57,767 bases of DNA from contig CAIYJU010000092.1 in the NCBI GenBank assembly GCA_903926565.1, positions 1 through 57,767 of the forward strand, written 5' to 3'. Positions 8,162 to 16,573 of this stretch are shown here, piece by piece. Within the stretch, counting starts at the first letter, position 1. Every line of letters begins with the position of its first letter. The DNA is from an uncultured Bacteroidales bacterium. GTDB lineage: Bacteria > Bacteroidota > Bacteroidia > Bacteroidales > FEN-979. A program made the position numbers and the translations under genes. Under the pieces are notes generated by a model that worked only from the letters and a program-made list of their open reading frames with translations, was not told the DNA's origin and did not search any database.

Positions 8162-8234
8162 AGCGGTAAATGGGATTCGGACCCACGACCCTCAGCTTGG
8201 GAAGCTGATGCTCTACCAACTGAGCTACTACCGC
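8162..8234 (-). tRNA. tRNA-Gly (anticodon CCC)
   Basis: A 73-base cloverleaf on the minus strand, without encoded CCA. The acceptor stem GCGGTAG pairs with TTACCGC apart from one G-T pair. The D arm is GCTC/GAGC. The anticodon stem TCAGC/GCTGA encloses the loop TTCCCAA, giving anticodon CCC. The variable loop is GGGTC and the T arm is GTGGG/CCCAT. All stem lengths (7, 4, 5, 5) are standard. It decodes GGG glycine codons. It is flanked downstream by an intrinsic terminator and stands alone. Confidence 0.95.
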
Positions 8235-8332
8235 ATTTGTTGATAAACCGGATGTGTCTGGTCGAACACATTCAGCGGCAAATATAGCAGTTTTTTAGAT
8301 CGGCTGGCAAGCGGGGGTTAAAAAAATAACTG

Positions 8333-10210
8333 CTATTGTAGTGATTCTCTCTCGGTAAGTTCCAGCCATCTGTCGGTCTTGGCTTCGATCTCCGGAATGA
8401 TCGCCGCCCATCGCTCCGATCGCTTTGTAAGTGTTTCCGTATTCAAACTTCCCGACTGAAGATCGGCCTCAATCTCTGATTTCTCGGCCTCCAGGGCAGC
8501 AATCTCTTTTTCAAGACTTTCCAGTTCTCTCTTTTCCTTGAACGACAGCTTATTGGATGCGGGCACAACAGGTTTTTGAGCCTCCACCTGCCTGACGGTC
8601 ATGCGTTTTTGCAGTTGTTCTTTCTTTTTCCGGTCGTCACTCCAGGCCTTGTACTGGGTATAGTTCCCCGGGAAATCCTTAATAACCCCATCGCCTTCAA
8701 AGACAAACAGATGATCAACGATTTTATCCAGGAAATAACGGTCGTGCGTAACTACAACCACACACCCGTTGAAGGTGGCAAGATACTCCTCCAGTACATT
8801 CAGTGTCAGTATGTCGAGGTCGTTGGTAGGCTCGTCAAGGATCAGGAAATTAGGGCTTTGCATGAGTACCGTGACAAGATACAACCTGCGGCGTTCACCT
8901 CCGCTCAGTTTGTAAACAGACTGAAAATGTGAAGGATACGGGAACATAAAATAGTTCAGAAATGCAGCAGCCGTAATCGTGTCTCCATTTCCGAGCTTGA
9001 CCACCTCAGCAATCTCTTTTACCACATCGATCACCTTCGTATCATCATTGAACACCAGTCCCTGCTGCTTGTAATAACCGTACTGAATTGTTTCGCCGGT
9101 TTGAATATGTCCTTTTTGCGGACGTATTTTGCTGGTGATGATATCCAGAAATGTTGACTTCCCCGAGCCATTTTTACCGACAATCCCAACCTTTTCGCCA
9201 CGTTTAAACGTATAGGTAAACCCTTTAAGGATGGCGAGTTCGCCCCATTTAAACGATACATCGTTGATCTCCAGAATTTTATTCCCCATGCGGACACCTT
9301 CAATGTTGAGATTCATCCGCTCTTCATAGATTTTGTTCGATGCCTTCTCCTGCAATTCGTAAAAGCTGTCGATGCGTGCTTTGGCTTTCGTGGTGCGCGC
9401 CTTGGGCATCCGGCGCATCCACTCCTGCTCGGTGCGCATCAGGTTTTGCGCCCGTTCCACCTCCTTATTCTGGTTGTTGATACGTTCAGCCTGTTTTTCA
9501 AGGAAGTATGAATAGTTACCCATATACTTGTAAACCGCGGCATTTTCCATCTCAAGCACTTCATCGCAAACCCGGTCAAGAAAATAGCGGTCATGTGTGA
9601 CCATCAGCAGGGTAAGGGTGCTTTTCGCAAGGTACTCCTCCAGCCATTCAATCATCTCGACATCAAGGTGGTTGGTGGGCTCGTCAAGAATCAAAAATGC
9701 GGGTTCGGTGATGAGTACCTTCGCCAGTGCGACACGTTTGCGCTGTCCGCCGGAGAGTTGTTTGATCCGCTGGTCAAGATCAGGCAACTTGAGCTGGGTA
9801 AGTATCTGTTTCACACGGGTTTCATATTCCCAGCCCTGGATGGCATCCATCTGTTCAATGGCGTGCTGGATCTCTGCTTTGTCCTCCCCCTTGATAACAT
9901 GTTCATAATTGAGAATGGTCTTCTGAATATCATTTGAATGAGAATAGACCTCCTCGAACACGGTTTTGGACGGGTCGAGGTCTGGCTCCTGCCTCAGGTA
10001 TTCAAAAGAATCGGGATTAAACAGGTTGACTGTTCCGGCATCACAAGGCTCGAGTCCGGCAATAATGTTGAGCAGGCTGGTTTTTCCCGCACCATTCCGT
10101 GCAATAAGCGCAACTTTTTGAGACTGGCTCAGAACGAATGAAATGTTTTCAAACAGATTTTTTTCACCATAAGAACGGGCCAGGTTTTCAACCTGAAGGA
10201 TAGTTGACAT
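8333..10210 (-). CDS. ABC-F family ATPase (Uup-like), no membrane domain
   Basis: A 625-residue protein with two ABC ATPase domains in tandem and no transmembrane segment, as in ABC-F proteins that act on ribosomes and not in transport. The first domain has a Walker A ARNGAGKTSL, signature LSGGQRKRVALAKVL and Walker B LILDEPTNHLD. The second has VGKNGSGKSTF, LSGGERRRLYLVTVL and LILDEPTNDLD. The linker is rich in charged and coiled-coil sequence, and the C-terminus (about 555-620) is a Lys/Glu-rich coiled coil, as in Uup-type members. Uup-type ABC-F proteins are linked to translation quality control. An antibiotic-resistance role is less likely because that group usually lacks this C-terminal coil. 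A TAnnTTTG element lies 20 bases upstream. Confidence 0.92.
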   Translation of the reverse strand: MSTILQVENLARSYGEKNLFENISFVLSQSQKVALIARNGAGKTSLLNIIAGLEPCDAGTVNLFNPDSFEYLRQEPDLDPSKTVFEEVYSHSNDIQKTILNYEHVIKGEDKAEIQHAIEQMDAIQGWEYETRVKQILTQLKLPDLDQRIKQLSGGQRKRVALAKVLITEPAFLILDEPTNHLDVEMIEWLEEYLAKSTLTLLMVTHDRYFLDRVCDEVLEMENAAVYKYMGNYSYFLEKQAERINNQNKEVERAQNLMRTEQEWMRRMPKARTTKAKARIDSFYELQEKASNKIYEERMNLNIEGVRMGNKILEINDVSFKWGELAILKGFTYTFKRGEKVGIVGKNGSGKSTFLDIITSKIRPQKGHIQTGETIQYGYYKQQGLVFNDDTKVIDVVKEIAEVVKLGNGDTITAAAFLNYFMFPYPSHFQSVYKLSGGERRRLYLVTVLMQSPNFLILDEPTNDLDILTLNVLEEYLATFNGCVVVVTHDRYFLDKIVDHLFVFEGDGVIKDFPGNYTQYKAWSDDRKKKEQLQKRMTVRQVEAQKPVVPASNKLSFKEKRELESLEKEIAALEAEKSEIEADLQSGSLNTETLTKRSERWAAIIPEIEAKTDRWLELTERESLQ

Positions 10211-10229
10211 GCTTGAATCGTATAAGTGG

Positions 10230-10237
10230 CAAAGGTA
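10230..10237 (-). promoter_or_regulatory. -7 promoter element of the ABC-F gene
   Basis: TACCTTTG on the minus strand, an exact TAnnTTTG match 20 bases upstream of the start codon at 10210. No clear -33 partner was found. Confidence 0.4.
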
Positions 10238-10313
10238 GTCAATATCACACTGAAAATTATGGGGGTGAGTAAGCTGTGAAAACAGAAATTTATCTAAATT
10301 TACAAAAAAAAAG

Positions 10314-10877
10314 ATGCCGCTCCACAGTTACCTGGTTTTAACAGCATTCATTTTTCTCCTGGCGGTTCTCATCATCCAGTATCTCCGGATAAAGAGTTCT
10401 CCCGGAAAATTCCTGGGAACCCCAAGTGCAGAAAAGCTATATTTTTACACCGGGAAAATTGCACTTTTCACAACATGGGTTCTGTTCATCTTAAAAGCCA
10501 TTAACCCCCAGGTGGGATATCTATTTTTACCGGACTCATTTTCGTGGATTGCTGTAGGATTTCTCTATACCGGTTGTGTAATTGTAACCTTTGCCCTGAT
10601 TAATCTCGGAAAATCCCTGGTTGTCGGGTTGCCGGACATGGAGACAAAACTGCAAACCAACGGAATTTACAGGTTTAGCAGAAATCCCTTGTATGTGGGA
10701 ACACATATTATCTCCATCGGATCCTGTATCTATTTCCCCGATCTCATCAATGTTACATTTATGATATACGGGATCTATATCCATCACCGGATAGTTAAGA
10801 AGGAAGAGGCTTTTCTTGCTGAAAGATTCGGGAATGAATGGTTAACCTATGTAACAAAAGTCAGAAGGTATATTTAA
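10314..10877 (+). CDS. ICMT/PEMT-like membrane methyltransferase
   Basis: A 187-residue integral membrane protein with about four or five hydrophobic segments. The C-terminal half carries the isoprenylcysteine carboxyl methyltransferase / phospholipid methyltransferase pattern: TNGIYRFSRNPLYVG (about 117-131), then KKEEAFLAERFGNEWLTYV and a terminal RRYI. Eukaryotic relatives methylate prenylated cysteines or phosphatidylethanolamine. The bacterial substrate is generally unknown and cannot be told here. The gene starts a plus-strand run: a 10-base gap to the kinase-family gene, which is followed closely by the S9 peptidase gene. The call names the family fold, not a proven reaction. Confidence 0.85.
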   Translation: MPLHSYLVLTAFIFLLAVLIIQYLRIKSSPGKFLGTPSAEKLYFYTGKIALFTTWVLFILKAINPQVGYLFLPDSFSWIAVGFLYTGCVIVTFALINLGKSLVVGLPDMETKLQTNGIYRFSRNPLYVGTHIISIGSCIYFPDLINVTFMIYGIYIHHRIVKKEEAFLAERFGNEWLTYVTKVRRYI

Positions 10878-10887
10878 CAAGAAATTC

Positions 10888-11271
10888 GTGACTAATCCTG
10901 AATCACCGCAAAGGCGCAAAGGCGCGAAGAAGCTTTTCAGGAGTTTTGCAGCTGCCTTGAACGGGCTTGCTGTTGCCACCAATGGCCGGGGAAACATATT
11001 AATTCATTTGTGTATAGGATGTCTTGTTGTGGCGGGTGGATTGTTTTTTCAGGCAACCCCTGGTGAATGGTGCATCCTGGTGATCATGATTTCCCTTGTT
11101 CTTGCAATGGAAGTGATGAATACTGCAGTTGAAAAACTGGTCGATTTTGTATCTCCTCAATATCACAAACAGGCTGGAATTATTAAAGATTTGTCTGCGG
11201 GAGCAGTGCTGATAACTGCATTTGCTGCAGTAATTGTCGGAATTATCATATTTTTACCAAAAATAATATAG
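10888..11271 (+). CDS. dgkA: Diacylglycerol kinase family protein (probable undecaprenol kinase)
   Basis: A 127-residue membrane kinase of the DgkA family with three transmembrane helices. Family signatures are SFAAALNGL, the catalytic EVMNTAVEKLVDF (Glu and Asn bind Mg-ATP) and the closing IIKDLSAGAVL. In Gram-positive bacteria this family phosphorylates undecaprenol. In Bacteroidota the lipid substrate is less certain. The only plausible start is GTG at 10888, since no ATG follows before the first conserved residues. The first codons after it contain a dispersed intergenic repeat (10904-10928) translated as SPQRRKGAKK, so the N-terminus appears to have been built from repeat DNA. The gene lies 10 bases after the methyltransferase gene and 4 before the peptidase gene. 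Confidence 0.88.
   Translation: MTNPESPQRRKGAKKLFRSFAAALNGLAVATNGRGNILIHLCIGCLVVAGGLFFQATPGEWCILVIMISLVLAMEVMNTAVEKLVDFVSPQYHKQAGIIKDLSAGAVLITAFAAVIVGIIIFLPKII
10904..10928 (+). repeat. Dispersed 'CACCGCAAAGGCGCAAAG' repeat inside the dgkA-family coding region
   Basis: The 25 bases differ at only 2 positions from an intergenic copy at 54437-54461. Related reverse-strand copies occur near 26157 and 42360. Here the copy lies just after the GTG start and is translated in frame. Confidence 0.7.
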
Positions 11272-11275
11272 CACC

Positions 11276-13366
11276 ATGAAAAAACTATCCTATGCACTCC
11301 TGCTGGCATTGTTTGCCGGGTCCTGGTCGTGCAAACCTGTAGAAAAAAAAGCAGCAGAGGCGCCCCTGATTGAAAAACCAGCCCTTGAACTGAAAAGTGA
11401 CCTGATGACGCCCGAGGTTCTCTGGAGTTTCGGCCGGTTGAGTGAACCGGAATTATCACCTGACAAGAAAACCATTTTATACGGTGTTACCTATTACGAT
11501 ATTGCCCAGAATAAAGGAAACCGCGAATTGTACACGATTGGAACAGACGGACAGGGTTTCAAACGCATAACCACCACTAAGTTCAGCGAAAACCAGGCTA
11601 TGTGGACGCCGGATGGTAAGAAAATTGTTTTCATGTCGTCTGAAAGCGGGTCCTTGCAGGTTTGGGAGATGTCTCCCGATGGAACCTCCCGCAAACAGGT
11701 AACCAACATTGAAAACGGAATCAATGGGTTTAAATATGCCCCGGACATGAAGAAACTCCTTTATACTGCGGATGTCGTTCCTGATAAACAACTCAAGGAT
11801 CTCTACACCGACCTTCCAAAGGCCAGCGGCAGGATATACAATGACCTGATGTACCGTCACTGGGACACCTGGGTACAGGCATACAGCCATGTTTTCATTG
11901 CTGACCTGGGCACTGAAAAAATCACCAGTGGGACAGACATCCTGCTGAACGAGCCTTATGAGTGCCCCCTGATGCCTTTTGGCGGCATGGAACAGATCAA
12001 CTGGAGCCCCGACAGCAAGGTGATTGCCTATACCTGCCGAAAGAAAAAAGGGGTTGAATATGCAAAATCGACGAATTCCGACATCTATCTTTATGAACTT
12101 GAAGGCGGGAAAACCACCAACATCAGCGAAGGCATGATGGGATACGATGTCGCCCCGGTTTTTTCGGGAGATGGCAAAAAGATTGCATGGCAGAGCATGG
12201 AACGTGATGGTTATGAGTCAGATAAAAACCGGCTGTTTGTATATGACACAGATTCAAAAACAAAAATTGACTTCACCAAAGACTTTGATCAGAATGCGGA
12301 AGGCCTGGCATGGTCAGATGATAATAAATCTGTCTATTTTATCAGCGATTTTCATGCAACTGATGAAATTTACCGGTTGGATTTGCCTGATGGAAAAATC
12401 ACCAAAATCACCGCAGGCATTCACAACTATACCGGTGTGATCCCTGCAGGAGATAAGCTGGTTGCTTCACGGGTGTCGATGTCGAAGCCAGCTGAACTTT
12501 ATTCGGTTGACCCGGTTTCGGGGAAAGACACCCCAATCACCACCACCAACAAGGAGGTGCTGGATAAACTTACCATGGCCCCCATTGCCCAGCGCTGGAT
12601 CAAGACCACCGACAATAAAGACATGCACACATGGATTATCTATCCGCCGCATTTTGATTCCACTAAAAAGTATCCAACGCTCCTGTATTGTGAAGGCGGA
12701 CCGCAAAGTACCGTAAGTCAATTCTGGTCATACCGCTGGAATTTCCAGATGATGGCTGCCAACGGTTATATCATTGTAGCGCCTAACCGCCGGGGACTTC
12801 CGGGTTTCGGACAAGCCTGGAACGAGCAGATCAGCGGTGATTATGGCGGCCAGAACATGAAAGATTATTTAAGCGCCATCGATGCCCTCACCAAAGAACC
12901 TTATGTAAACAAGGATAAACTGGGTTGCATTGGTGCCAGCTATGGCGGATTCTCCGTGTACTGGCTTGCCGGCAATCACAACAAGCGATTCAAGGCATTT
13001 ATTGCACACGACGGCATGTTTAACCTGGAAGCCCAGTATCTTGAAACTGAAGAGATGTGGTTTGTCAACTGGGACCTGGGCGGACCATTCTGGGATAAAA
13101 ACAATAAGGTTGCCCAACGCTCATTTGCCAATTCACCCCATCGGTTTGTACAAAACTGGGACACGCCGATTCTCTGCATTCATGGAGAACTCGATTACAG
13201 GATTGTGGCTACGCAGGGTCAGCAGGCATTCAATGCAGCCATTTTAAGAGGGATCCCTGCCGAATTTCTCTACTTCCCGGATGAAAACCACTGGGTATTG
13301 AAACCACAGAACGGGATTTTATGGCAGCGGACATTCTATAACTGGCTTGATCGCTGGCTTAAGTAA
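11276..13366 (+). CDS. S9-family serine peptidase, lipoprotein (DPP-IV / acylaminoacyl-peptidase type)
   Basis: A 696-residue secreted peptidase that releases short N-terminal units from peptides. The signal sequence ends in a lipobox GSWSC with Cys19, so the protein is probably lipid-anchored. Residues about 40-440 form a WD40/TolB-like beta-propeller with repeated SPDKK, TPDGKK and SPDSK motifs. The C-terminal alpha/beta hydrolase domain has GASYGGFSVYW with nucleophile Ser555, Asp640 in HGELDYR and His672 in DENHW, a complete triad. The length fits family S9. It follows the diacylglycerol kinase family gene by 4 bases and precedes the sirtuin gene by 35, and is probably part of that transcript. 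The exact peptide specificity cannot be read from sequence. Confidence 0.92.
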   Translation: MKKLSYALLLALFAGSWSCKPVEKKAAEAPLIEKPALELKSDLMTPEVLWSFGRLSEPELSPDKKTILYGVTYYDIAQNKGNRELYTIGTDGQGFKRITTTKFSENQAMWTPDGKKIVFMSSESGSLQVWEMSPDGTSRKQVTNIENGINGFKYAPDMKKLLYTADVVPDKQLKDLYTDLPKASGRIYNDLMYRHWDTWVQAYSHVFIADLGTEKITSGTDILLNEPYECPLMPFGGMEQINWSPDSKVIAYTCRKKKGVEYAKSTNSDIYLYELEGGKTTNISEGMMGYDVAPVFSGDGKKIAWQSMERDGYESDKNRLFVYDTDSKTKIDFTKDFDQNAEGLAWSDDNKSVYFISDFHATDEIYRLDLPDGKITKITAGIHNYTGVIPAGDKLVASRVSMSKPAELYSVDPVSGKDTPITTTNKEVLDKLTMAPIAQRWIKTTDNKDMHTWIIYPPHFDSTKKYPTLLYCEGGPQSTVSQFWSYRWNFQMMAANGYIIVAPNRRGLPGFGQAWNEQISGDYGGQNMKDYLSAIDALTKEPYVNKDKLGCIGASYGGFSVYWLAGNHNKRFKAFIAHDGMFNLEAQYLETEEMWFVNWDLGGPFWDKNNKVAQRSFANSPHRFVQNWDTPILCIHGELDYRIVATQGQQAFNAAILRGIPAEFLYFPDENHWVLKPQNGILWQRTFYNWLDRWLK

Positions 13367-13401
13367 AAATTTCCCGCTGGTTTTCGCAAATATTTGAAAA
13401 T

Positions 13402-14175
13402 ATGACTGATAGGCTTGAGGAAGCTGCTCAGATCCTGAAACGGTCACGGTTTACAACGGCGTTCACGGGAGCAGGGATTTCTGTCGAAAGCGGAATCCCT
13501 TCTTTCCGGGGCCAGGATGGATTGTGGGAAAAGTATGACCCCAAAGTGCTTGACTTGCAATATTTTCTAAGTAATCCTGTTGAATCCTGGAAGGTAATCA
13601 GGGAGATCTTTTATGATTTCATAGGTGCTGCAAAGCCCAACCACGCTCACCTGGTACTTGCAAGGATGGAAGAAGAGGGGATGCTTGGGAGCACCATCAC
13701 CCAAAACATTGACAACCTGCACCAGGAAGCAGGTTTATTAATGGTATCAGAGTTTCATGGAAATTCGAAAAGAATCAGGTGCCTGCAGTGCGACCGGGTT
13801 TACCATTCCCTGGATATCAGCCTTGAAAATCTTCCACCCACCTGCAGGGAATGCGGCGGGGTGCTGAAGCCTGATTTCGTCTTTTTCGGCGAGGCCATTC
13901 CGCAGCAGCCACTGGGAGAAGCTTACCGGGTGGCGTCGCTTTCTGAAGCGTTCCTCATCATCGGGACCACGGGGGAGGTGATGCCTGCCAACCAGATACC
14001 GTTGATTGCAAAAGAATATGGGGCAACCATCATAGAAATCAACCCTGAGCCATCAAATTACACAGAGCATATTACAGACATTTTCCTTCAGGGAAAGGCA
14101 ACGGTGATCATGCAAAGCCTGGAAAAGCTGTTATTTCCCCCGGCCCTGAATGATAATCAGGATGGTGTAGATTAA
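13402..14175 (+). CDS. Sir2-family NAD-dependent protein deacylase
   Basis: A 257-residue sirtuin that removes acyl groups from lysine using NAD+. NAD-binding motifs are GAGIS at 23-27 and QNIDNLH at 101-107, and the catalytic base is His119 in EFHG. A zinc ribbon is complete with Cys127, Cys130, Cys148 and Cys151. The segment PSFRGQDGLW follows GAGISVESGI as in canonical class III/U bacterial sirtuins. The Ala-rich GAGISAES and the Tyr/Arg pair of CobB-type desuccinylases are not obvious, so simple deacetylation is the first guess. The last 45 bases overlap the 3' end of the convergent sugar-phosphate transferase gene. Confidence 0.93.
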   Translation: MTDRLEEAAQILKRSRFTTAFTGAGISVESGIPSFRGQDGLWEKYDPKVLDLQYFLSNPVESWKVIREIFYDFIGAAKPNHAHLVLARMEEEGMLGSTITQNIDNLHQEAGLLMVSEFHGNSKRIRCLQCDRVYHSLDISLENLPPTCRECGGVLKPDFVFFGEAIPQQPLGEAYRVASLSEAFLIIGTTGEVMPANQIPLIAKEYGATIIEINPEPSNYTEHITDIFLQGKATVIMQSLEKLLFPPALNDNQDGVD

Positions 14176-15546
14176 AATCTTAAAATCCATCGCCAGCGAC
14201 ATATTTTCGATATAGAGGATGTCAAATTTCAGTCGCTCCACCATCTGATCCAGGTTTTCGGCATAGCCGTATTTCACCTGTCCCCAGGAAGTAATACCGG
14301 GTTTTACCTTATGAAGCAGCCTGTAATGCGGTGCCCGCTGAATGATCAGATCGATGTAATACTGGCGTTCCGGCCTTGGCCCTACAAGGCTCATATCTCC
14401 TTTTAATACGGTATAAAACTGGGGGATCTCATCAACCCTGAATTGCCTGAGAAATTTCCCGAACCGGGTGATCCGTGGATCATTTTTCGAAGATAACTGA
14501 GGTCCTGTGACTTCCGCATCCTTGTACATGGTACGGAACTTATGCATTTTGAAAGGCCTTCCTTTGATCCCGATCCGCTCCTGCGAAAAGAAGACAGGGC
14601 CGGGCGAGGTGACCTTGATGATGATGGCGGTGATGATCATCGCCGGTGATAGTAAAATCAGGCAAATAATTGAGATCACCAGGTCAAGTATCCGTTTCAG
14701 CGACATCTGCCAGTCAGGCATCAGGTCGGGGTAAATCTGAATGAGTGGCGCGTGAAAAATGGAAGTTGTTTTGACAGACCCCATGAGTATGTCCTGCATG
14801 GCCGGAATGATTTTTATCACCACATCTGTGTCTTCAAGTTGTGTGATGATATTTTCGATAGTGTGGTTCTCAGAGTGTTCAATGGCAATGATGACCTCTT
14901 CAACATTCAACTCTTTTACAAGTCTGTTCAGGTCCTGCAGGCCGCCAAGGTGTGGAATAGACTCCGACAGCTTATACTTGCTGTATCCCTCTACATTGAT
15001 AAACCCGATAAACCTGTTGCCGGATGATTTTTCCTGGTTCTCAATCTCTTCATAAATAGAGACTGCATTTCCATTGCTTCCGATAATAATGGTGTTGAAC
15101 CCGATGAGTTTATGATGAATTTTATTGGCCGCCCTTGAGGTCAGGAAAAACCTGAATGAACCTGTAAAAAACAGGTGAAGTGTAAACAGGATAAAGAAGA
15201 ATTCAATGTAGGTTTGCTGGTTGATGATGATGTCATCAAGAATCAGGGTAAAAAAGAGGATGGTGACTCCAATAAAGGTGATCAGAATTGTTTGGGCAAA
15301 CTCCCGAAGCCTGGCTTTACGGTATATTTTCCGGTAGGTACCGATCAGGGTGTAGAGAATCAGCCAGAAAAACGGGATAAGGGTAATTCCGTAATAGAGT
15401 TTTTTATCATTGATGATATCCTCCGGATGACTGAAAACCTGGTGGTCTACCACATATTTCCGATACACAAAGAACAAGGTCCAGGCCAAAAATGCCGTAA
15501 AAAAATCGGCAGCGACATATTTTATAACCTGTAATCGTTTGTTCAT
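14131..15546 (-). CDS. Exopolysaccharide polyprenyl glycosylphosphotransferase (WcaJ-like)
   Basis: A 471-residue membrane enzyme that moves a sugar-1-phosphate from a nucleotide sugar to undecaprenyl phosphate, starting a surface polysaccharide repeat unit. The N-terminal half has about four transmembrane segments and a Rossmann-like CoA-binding_3 region (IGFNTIIIGSNGNAVSIYE). Another membrane segment at about 285-310 leads into the catalytic domain, with SPGPVFFSQERIG, KMHKFRTMYKDAE, VGPRPERQYY and GITSWGQVKYGY. These are the usual bacterial sugar transferase motifs. The sugar is not predictable, though glucose or galactose is common. It lies 32 bases downstream of a lipoprotein gene on the same strand, but no other polysaccharide genes are near. 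Confidence 0.92.
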   Translation of the reverse strand: MNKRLQVIKYVAADFFTAFLAWTLFFVYRKYVVDHQVFSHPEDIINDKKLYYGITLIPFFWLILYTLIGTYRKIYRKARLREFAQTILITFIGVTILFFTLILDDIIINQQTYIEFFFILFTLHLFFTGSFRFFLTSRAANKIHHKLIGFNTIIIGSNGNAVSIYEEIENQEKSSGNRFIGFINVEGYSKYKLSESIPHLGGLQDLNRLVKELNVEEVIIAIEHSENHTIENIITQLEDTDVVIKIIPAMQDILMGSVKTTSIFHAPLIQIYPDLMPDWQMSLKRILDLVISIICLILLSPAMIITAIIIKVTSPGPVFFSQERIGIKGRPFKMHKFRTMYKDAEVTGPQLSSKNDPRITRFGKFLRQFRVDEIPQFYTVLKGDMSLVGPRPERQYYIDLIIQRAPHYRLLHKVKPGITSWGQVKYGYAENLDQMVERLKFDILYIENMSLAMDFKILIYTILIIIQGRGK

Positions 15547-15578
15547 AATTCAGTAATTCTGATTTCGTTGGCCATCTT

Positions 15579-16466
15579 TCACTTCGACTGCCTCGACAAT
15601 ATTTTAAAATTATCGAGGAGAATTGTTGATTGTGTTAACCCCGAATCTTTCATTGCCCTCAGATAGACACGGTAGTGGGTCATGCCCTGATAGGCATTCA
15701 GGGTTGTGGTCAGGTCGATGTATATTTTTTTCCATTGACCTTTTGTCGGGTTCAGGGTTATTATAGGAGTTTGGTACAGAATGGCATTCCCATAGCTGAA
15801 AACACCAACCACAATTGCATTGGTTGAATTAAAATTCATCTCCAGGTACACAGGAGCATATGGGATGGGATATTCCGACCGGGTCTGACATTCAAAATAA
15901 TCATGCTTTTCATCCAGGATGACCAATCCTGAGCGTTCTCCCTCAAAAGGTGCCGGCGAACCGGTCAGTGTGTCACGGAGATCAGCAATGCTGCCACTTG
16001 TTGTATCGAGAGAAACATTTACTGCGTCCTCGAAATCCTCCTTCCAGACAAAGAGTGCCTTTGATCCATAGGTTGTCTTTATAACACCTGCTCTTGTTGT
16101 GCTGTCCTGGGCAAAAATAACCTCCCTCAAAACAGGATTGTAGAACTCGTAGACGGTCCTCGTCGTTGCAATGCCATTCTTCTTGATGCCGGGATATATC
16201 TTAACCTGATGTTTCCCTGATTTCAATACCGGAAGTAATGCAGGAAGTTCAAAAGCCCCTAAAAAATCATCATCCACATAAACCCATGCATCGGTAATAC
16301 GCTGGGATGCGGTACCTTCGGAATTAAAATTGGTGGTGATATAGATCGAGTCAATGCTCAGATAGGCTGGAATTGTTTGATCCCCGGCATATTTTTCACA
16401 TGAGGACACTGTTATCAACAGGAGACATAAAGCGCAGAAATAACCAAATTGTTTCCTGTAAATCAT
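15579..16466 (-). CDS. Lipoprotein of unknown function
   Basis: I do not recognise this 295-residue protein. It has a signal sequence ending in a lipobox (LLITVSSC, Cys23), so it should be lipid-anchored in the cell envelope. The N-terminal half contains a PEGA-like segment (ITDAWVYVDDDFLGAF followed by GKHQVKIYPGIKKNG), which resembles small beta-sandwich domains of surface lipoproteins. The C-terminal half looks like a jelly-roll or carbohydrate-binding fold, with many alternating beta strands and few charged clusters. It stands between the oxidoreductase gene (107 bases upstream) and the sugar-phosphate transferase gene (32 bases downstream), so a role in envelope polysaccharide is possible but unproven. 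Confidence 0.8.
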   Translation of the reverse strand: MIYRKQFGYFCALCLLLITVSSCEKYAGDQTIPAYLSIDSIYITTNFNSEGTASQRITDAWVYVDDDFLGAFELPALLPVLKSGKHQVKIYPGIKKNGIATTRTVYEFYNPVLREVIFAQDSTTRAGVIKTTYGSKALFVWKEDFEDAVNVSLDTTSGSIADLRDTLTGSPAPFEGERSGLVILDEKHDYFECQTRSEYPIPYAPVYLEMNFNSTNAIVVGVFSYGNAILYQTPIITLNPTKGQWKKIYIDLTTTLNAYQGMTHYRVYLRAMKDSGLTQSTILLDNFKILSRQSK

Positions 16467-16573
16467 ATCGTCATAGTGGGTGAATCAGTGATTCCTGTAA
16501 AGGATAACGGACGGTTTTTCACGATATTGTTCATCATTGAACAAAAGTAATGAACAGTTGCAGATAATACGGA

